Origin: Bacteroidota bacterium
Lineage (GTDB): Bacteria > Bacteroidota > Bacteroidia > 2-12-FULL-35-15
NCBI GenBank assembly: GCA_021413595.1
Contig: JAIOQD010000472.1
Span: 1-7,750, forward strand
Direction: 5' to 3'
DNA length: 7,750 nucleotides
This document shows positions 5,488-7,750 of the stretch, piece after piece (within the stretch, counting starts at the first letter, position 1; every line of letters starts with the position of its first letter). A program made the position numbers and the translations under genes. The notes below the pieces were generated by a model. That model made no database searches and was not told the origin of the DNA. It worked only from the letters and a program-made list of their open reading frames with translations.

Positions 5488-6216
5488 TTATATCTCCAAA
5501 TTAATACAAGCCTGTTCCGAAACCATTTGTTCGGCTCGTTTTTTGGAAACATGCTGGGCAGTACCAACTGTTTCTTTTTCCACAATTAATTGAATTATAA
5601 ATTGTTTATCAACTGCCGTCCCGGCTTCATTAACAACCTCGAAACGAAATTCTTTTTTTTCTTTTTGAACCCATTCAATAAATTTACTTTTAAAATCTAT
5701 TTCTTTGGTTTCCACTTCATCCATATCAATATGCACATTAATAATGCGGGTAAGTATAAAGGTTTGAGCGGCATTATATCCTTTGTCGAGATAGATGGCG
5801 CCAATCAATGCTTCATACGCATCTCCACTGATAGAGCTTGGTTGAGAACTTTTAAAACGGTCGTTATTTACTTCTATAAATTTATTCAATCCTAAATTTT
5901 TAGCCACCTGATTGTGTTTTGCTCTACTCACCATCTTTGAGCGCATCTTGGTTAAAAAACCTTCATCTTTAAATGGGAATTTTTTAAAAAGATAATCTGC
6001 AACTACAGTTCCGATTATAGAATCGCCAAGGAACTCAAGACGTTCATTGCTGTCTTTCACTCCTTTTTTTATCATCTGAGCAGCAGAACTGTGCCGGAAA
6101 GCTAATTTATACAATGCGATATTGTCAACATAAAAGCCGAGAATGTTGCGCAATGATTCATGAAATGTTTTGTCGGGGGAAAAGTATATCCTTAAAGGTT
6201 TTGAGAAGAAGGCCAA
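5488..6216 (-). CDS. rnc: Ribonuclease III
   Basis: Double-strand-specific endoribonuclease that processes rRNA precursors and cleaves structured mRNAs. It has 242 residues, normal for the family. The catalytic domain (about 20-165) has the signature NERLEFLGD (57-65), with Glu58, Glu61 and Asp65. A second acidic motif, GDAYEALIGAIYLDKG (131-146), supplies Asp132 and Glu135. The double-stranded-RNA-binding domain occupies about 174-239 and ends in SKKRAEQMVSEQA. All metal-binding acids expected of an active enzyme are present. The start is TTG at 6214-6216: a stop lies six codons upstream, no ATG precedes Met48, and the residues from about 20 to 47 are conserved family sequence. It is third in acpP-fabF-rnc, a usual Bacteroidota order, but is separated from fabF by 145 nt containing a long hairpin. 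Confidence 0.96.
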   Translation of the reverse strand: MAFFSKPLRIYFSPDKTFHESLRNILGFYVDNIALYKLAFRHSSAAQMIKKGVKDSNERLEFLGDSIIGTVVADYLFKKFPFKDEGFLTKMRSKMVSRAKHNQVAKNLGLNKFIEVNNDRFKSSQPSSISGDAYEALIGAIYLDKGYNAAQTFILTRIINVHIDMDEVETKEIDFKSKFIEWVQKEKKEFRFEVVNEAGTAVDKQFIIQLIVEKETVGTAQHVSKKRAEQMVSEQACINLEI

Positions 6217-6230
6217 GTAAAGTGAATGTT

Positions 6231-6286
6231 TTTAATAGGTAATATTTAATAGGTAATATTTAATAAGTTATATGTAATAGGAGATA
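6231..6286. repeat. Four tandem 14-bp repeats
   Basis: Units 6231-6244 and 6245-6258 are identical (tttaataggtaata). Unit 6259-6272 differs at two bases and unit 6273-6286 at three. Two further units lie in inverted orientation at 6331-6344 (exact) and 6345-6358 (one difference). The run lies just before the rnc start on the - strand. Tandem units like these often vary in number between strains. Confidence 0.8.
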
Positions 6287-6358
6287 ACGTGAAAAGTGGC
6301 TCTACTATTTCTAATAGTTAGTACTTAAAATATTACCTATTAAATATTACTTATTAAA
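6231..6358 (-). promoter_or_regulatory. Long stem-loop in the rnc leader
   Basis: Bases 6231-6261 are the reverse complement of 6328-6358 at 30 of 31 positions (6238/6351 is the exception), enclosing a 66-nt loop. Inside the loop 6304-6308 pairs with 6314-6318. On the - strand transcript the hairpin begins 3 nt after the fabF stop and ends 14 nt before the rnc TTG. A helix of this length is well within what RNase III cleaves, so it is a natural candidate for autoregulation. No U-run follows the stem, which argues against a terminator. The stem is nearly all A-U. Confidence 0.55.
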
Positions 6359-6361
6359 TCC

Positions 6362-7618
6362 TTAAGCAATGTATTTCTTTACAATAACAGAGGCATTGTG
6401 ACCACCAAATCCGAATGTATTGCTTAATGCGGCATTCACTATACGTTTTTGTGCTTTATGAAATGTAAAATTAAGTTTGTTATCTAATGCAGGATCATCA
6501 TTAAAATGATTGATGGTAGGGGGTATGATATCATTTTGCACAGCTAAAACACAAGCAATGGCTTCAATAGCTCCGGCAGCACCTAATAAATGTCCGGTCA
6601 TTGATTTTGTTGAACTGATATTTAATTTAAAAGCATGTTCTCCAAAAACTTTAAGTATGGCTTTTGTTTCTGCAACATCACCAAGTGGAGTAGATGTTCC
6701 ATGAACATTCACATAATCGATCTGGTCTGCAGCCATACCCGCATCTTGCAAGGCATTTTGCATTACATTTATTGCGCCTAATCCTTCAGGATGTGGTGCT
6801 GTAATATGATTTGCATCAGCAGTTAAACCGCCTCCTGCAACTTCAGCATATATTTTGGCACCACGTTTTAAGGCATGTTCCAATTCTTCTAAAATTAAAC
6901 AACCTGCACCTTCACCAAGTACAAAACCATCACGATCCACGTCAAATGGACGGGATGCTGTTTCCGGAGAATCATTTCGTGTAGAAAGCGCATGCATTGC
7001 ATTAAAACCACCAACACCCGCTTCACAAACTGCCGCTTCGGAACCTCCTGCTACAATAATATCTGCTTTGCCTAATCTAATATATAATGCTGCGTCAATA
7101 ATTGAATTGGTAGAGGATGCACATGCCGAAACAGTAGTAAAATTAGGTCCGCGCATACCAAACATAATGGAAATATGTCCTGAACAAATATCAGCAATCA
7201 TTTTAGGAATAAAGAAAGGATTAAAACGAGGAGTCCCATCACCTTTGGCAAACGCTAGACATTCATCTTGAAACGTTTGCAAACCACCAATTCCAGTACC
7301 CCAAATAACGCCTGCTTTGTCAGGATCGAAAGCGTTTTCACCGTCCAGCCCGGCATCACGAACAGCTTGAATAGCTGAACATACACCATATTGAGAGAAC
7401 GGATCCATTTTTCGGGCTTCTTTGCGGTCTAAATACTCTTCTACATTAAAGCCTTTTACTTCACATGCAAATCGTGTTTTAAATTTTGAAGCATCAAAAC
7501 GAGTAATAGGCGCAGCTCCGCTAACACCCGCGATAAGATTGTTCCAATAATCTGTAAGATTATTACCAAGTGGTGTAATAGCACCAAGTCCTGTAACTAC
7601 TACTCGTCTTGTTTTCAT
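6362..7618 (-). CDS. fabF: Beta-ketoacyl-ACP synthase II
   Basis: Condensing enzyme of type II fatty acid synthesis: it extends acyl chains by decarboxylative condensation of malonyl-ACP in the cytoplasm. It has 418 residues, the usual length. The N-terminus RRVVVTGLGAITPLGN is characteristic. The active-site nucleophile is Cys166 in VSACASS; the two catalytic histidines are His306 in NVHGTSTPLGD and His343 in STKSMTGHLLGAAGA, with Lys338 beside the latter. The glycine-rich C-terminal loop is FGFGGHN (402-408). The Cys-His-His set marks FabF/FabB rather than FabH. It follows the acyl carrier protein gene by 18 nt in the same operon, so enzyme and carrier are co-expressed. ATG start. No defects seen. 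Confidence 0.97.
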   Translation of the reverse strand: MKTRRVVVTGLGAITPLGNNLTDYWNNLIAGVSGAAPITRFDASKFKTRFACEVKGFNVEEYLDRKEARKMDPFSQYGVCSAIQAVRDAGLDGENAFDPDKAGVIWGTGIGGLQTFQDECLAFAKGDGTPRFNPFFIPKMIADICSGHISIMFGMRGPNFTTVSACASSTNSIIDAALYIRLGKADIIVAGGSEAAVCEAGVGGFNAMHALSTRNDSPETASRPFDVDRDGFVLGEGAGCLILEELEHALKRGAKIYAEVAGGGLTADANHITAPHPEGLGAINVMQNALQDAGMAADQIDYVNVHGTSTPLGDVAETKAILKVFGEHAFKLNISSTKSMTGHLLGAAGAIEAIACVLAVQNDIIPPTINHFNDDPALDNKLNFTFHKAQKRIVNAALSNTFGFGGHNASVIVKKYIA

Positions 7619-7636
7619 AAAATAAATCGTTTAGAA

Positions 7637-7750
7637 TTATTTTGTATTTGCTTCAATGTAAGAAATAGCATCACCAACAGTGGCAATTTTTTCAGCCTGA
7701 TCGTCTGGAATAGCAATATTAAATTCTTTTTCAAACTCCATTATCAATTC
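7637..7750 (-). CDS. acpP: Acyl carrier protein, C-terminal part only
   Basis: The last 37 residues of a gene whose start lies beyond the window edge; the frame is open to base 7750. The sequence begins [17 protein letters not shown] and ends [10 protein letters not shown], which matches helix 2 to helix 4 of acyl carrier proteins (usual start of this part: DSLDTVELIMEFE). The phosphopantetheine-bearing serine is just outside the window. It carries growing acyl chains for FabF, encoded 18 nt downstream. The acidic composition and the order acpP-fabF-rnc make the call firm despite truncation. Confidence 0.93.
   Translation of the reverse strand, partial: ELIMEFEKEFNIAIPDDQAEKIATVGDAISYIEANTK

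Noticed and set aside
5590..5895. Plus-strand open frame opposite rnc
   Set aside because: It is antisense to the conserved RNase III coding region, and its Phe/Ile/Asn-rich translation reflects codon bias of the other strand.
7008..7016. ccaccaaca inside fabF as a third cassette boundary
   Set aside because: It encodes conserved fabF residues (the VGG/GF region) and has no hairpin beside it; it is kept only as a warning about chance matches.
6855..7271. 138-codon plus-strand open frame opposite fabF
   Set aside because: It lies wholly within fabF, whose catalytic residues are intact; long antisense frames are common opposite such genes.

Overview
The window looks like chromosome from a Bacteroidota bacterium. 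It is AT-rich. The protein families and the acpP-fabF-rnc gene order fit that phylum, and three promoters can be read against the phylum's -7 consensus TAnnTTTG. No genus-level call is possible from the sequence alone.

Layout. Positions 1-547 carry no convincing gene. They hold a 275-bp element with 20-bp perfect terminal inverted repeats (77-351) that resembles a MITE (a small transposon-like element without a transposase), with a second long hairpin nested inside it. Positions 548-2897 hold a two-component system on the + strand: a membrane sensor histidine kinase with no HAMP domain, then an OmpR/PhoB-type response regulator. A convergent DUF1801 protein follows on the - strand (2916-3296). 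Next is a - strand type II toxin-antitoxin pair (toxin first, antitoxin second, overlapping 17 nt; 3573-4212). It has its own promoter and a near-perfect 18-bp operator palindrome. Inverted ccaccaacat decamers and short hairpins bracket it in an arrangement resembling an integron gene cassette. After that come two overlapping - strand lipoprotein genes: a DUF4920 protein with a CxxxxCW motif and a single-haem c-type cytochrome (4406-5372).

The right end is the housekeeping - strand operon acpP (3' part only), fabF, rnc (5488-7750): acyl carrier protein, beta-ketoacyl-ACP synthase II and ribonuclease III. The acpP-fabF gap is only 18 nt, but 145 nt separate fabF from rnc. That gap folds into a 31-position stem (30 paired) built from 14-bp repeats and ending 14 nt before the TTG start of rnc.

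Most worth following: (1) the long double-stranded leader just before the RNase III gene, which suggests self-cleavage autoregulation; (2) the cassette-like boundaries of the toxin-antitoxin pair; (3) the MITE-like element upstream of the kinase. None of the protein-coding genes is itself a new family, and no defence system, CRISPR array, tRNA or rRNA was seen.
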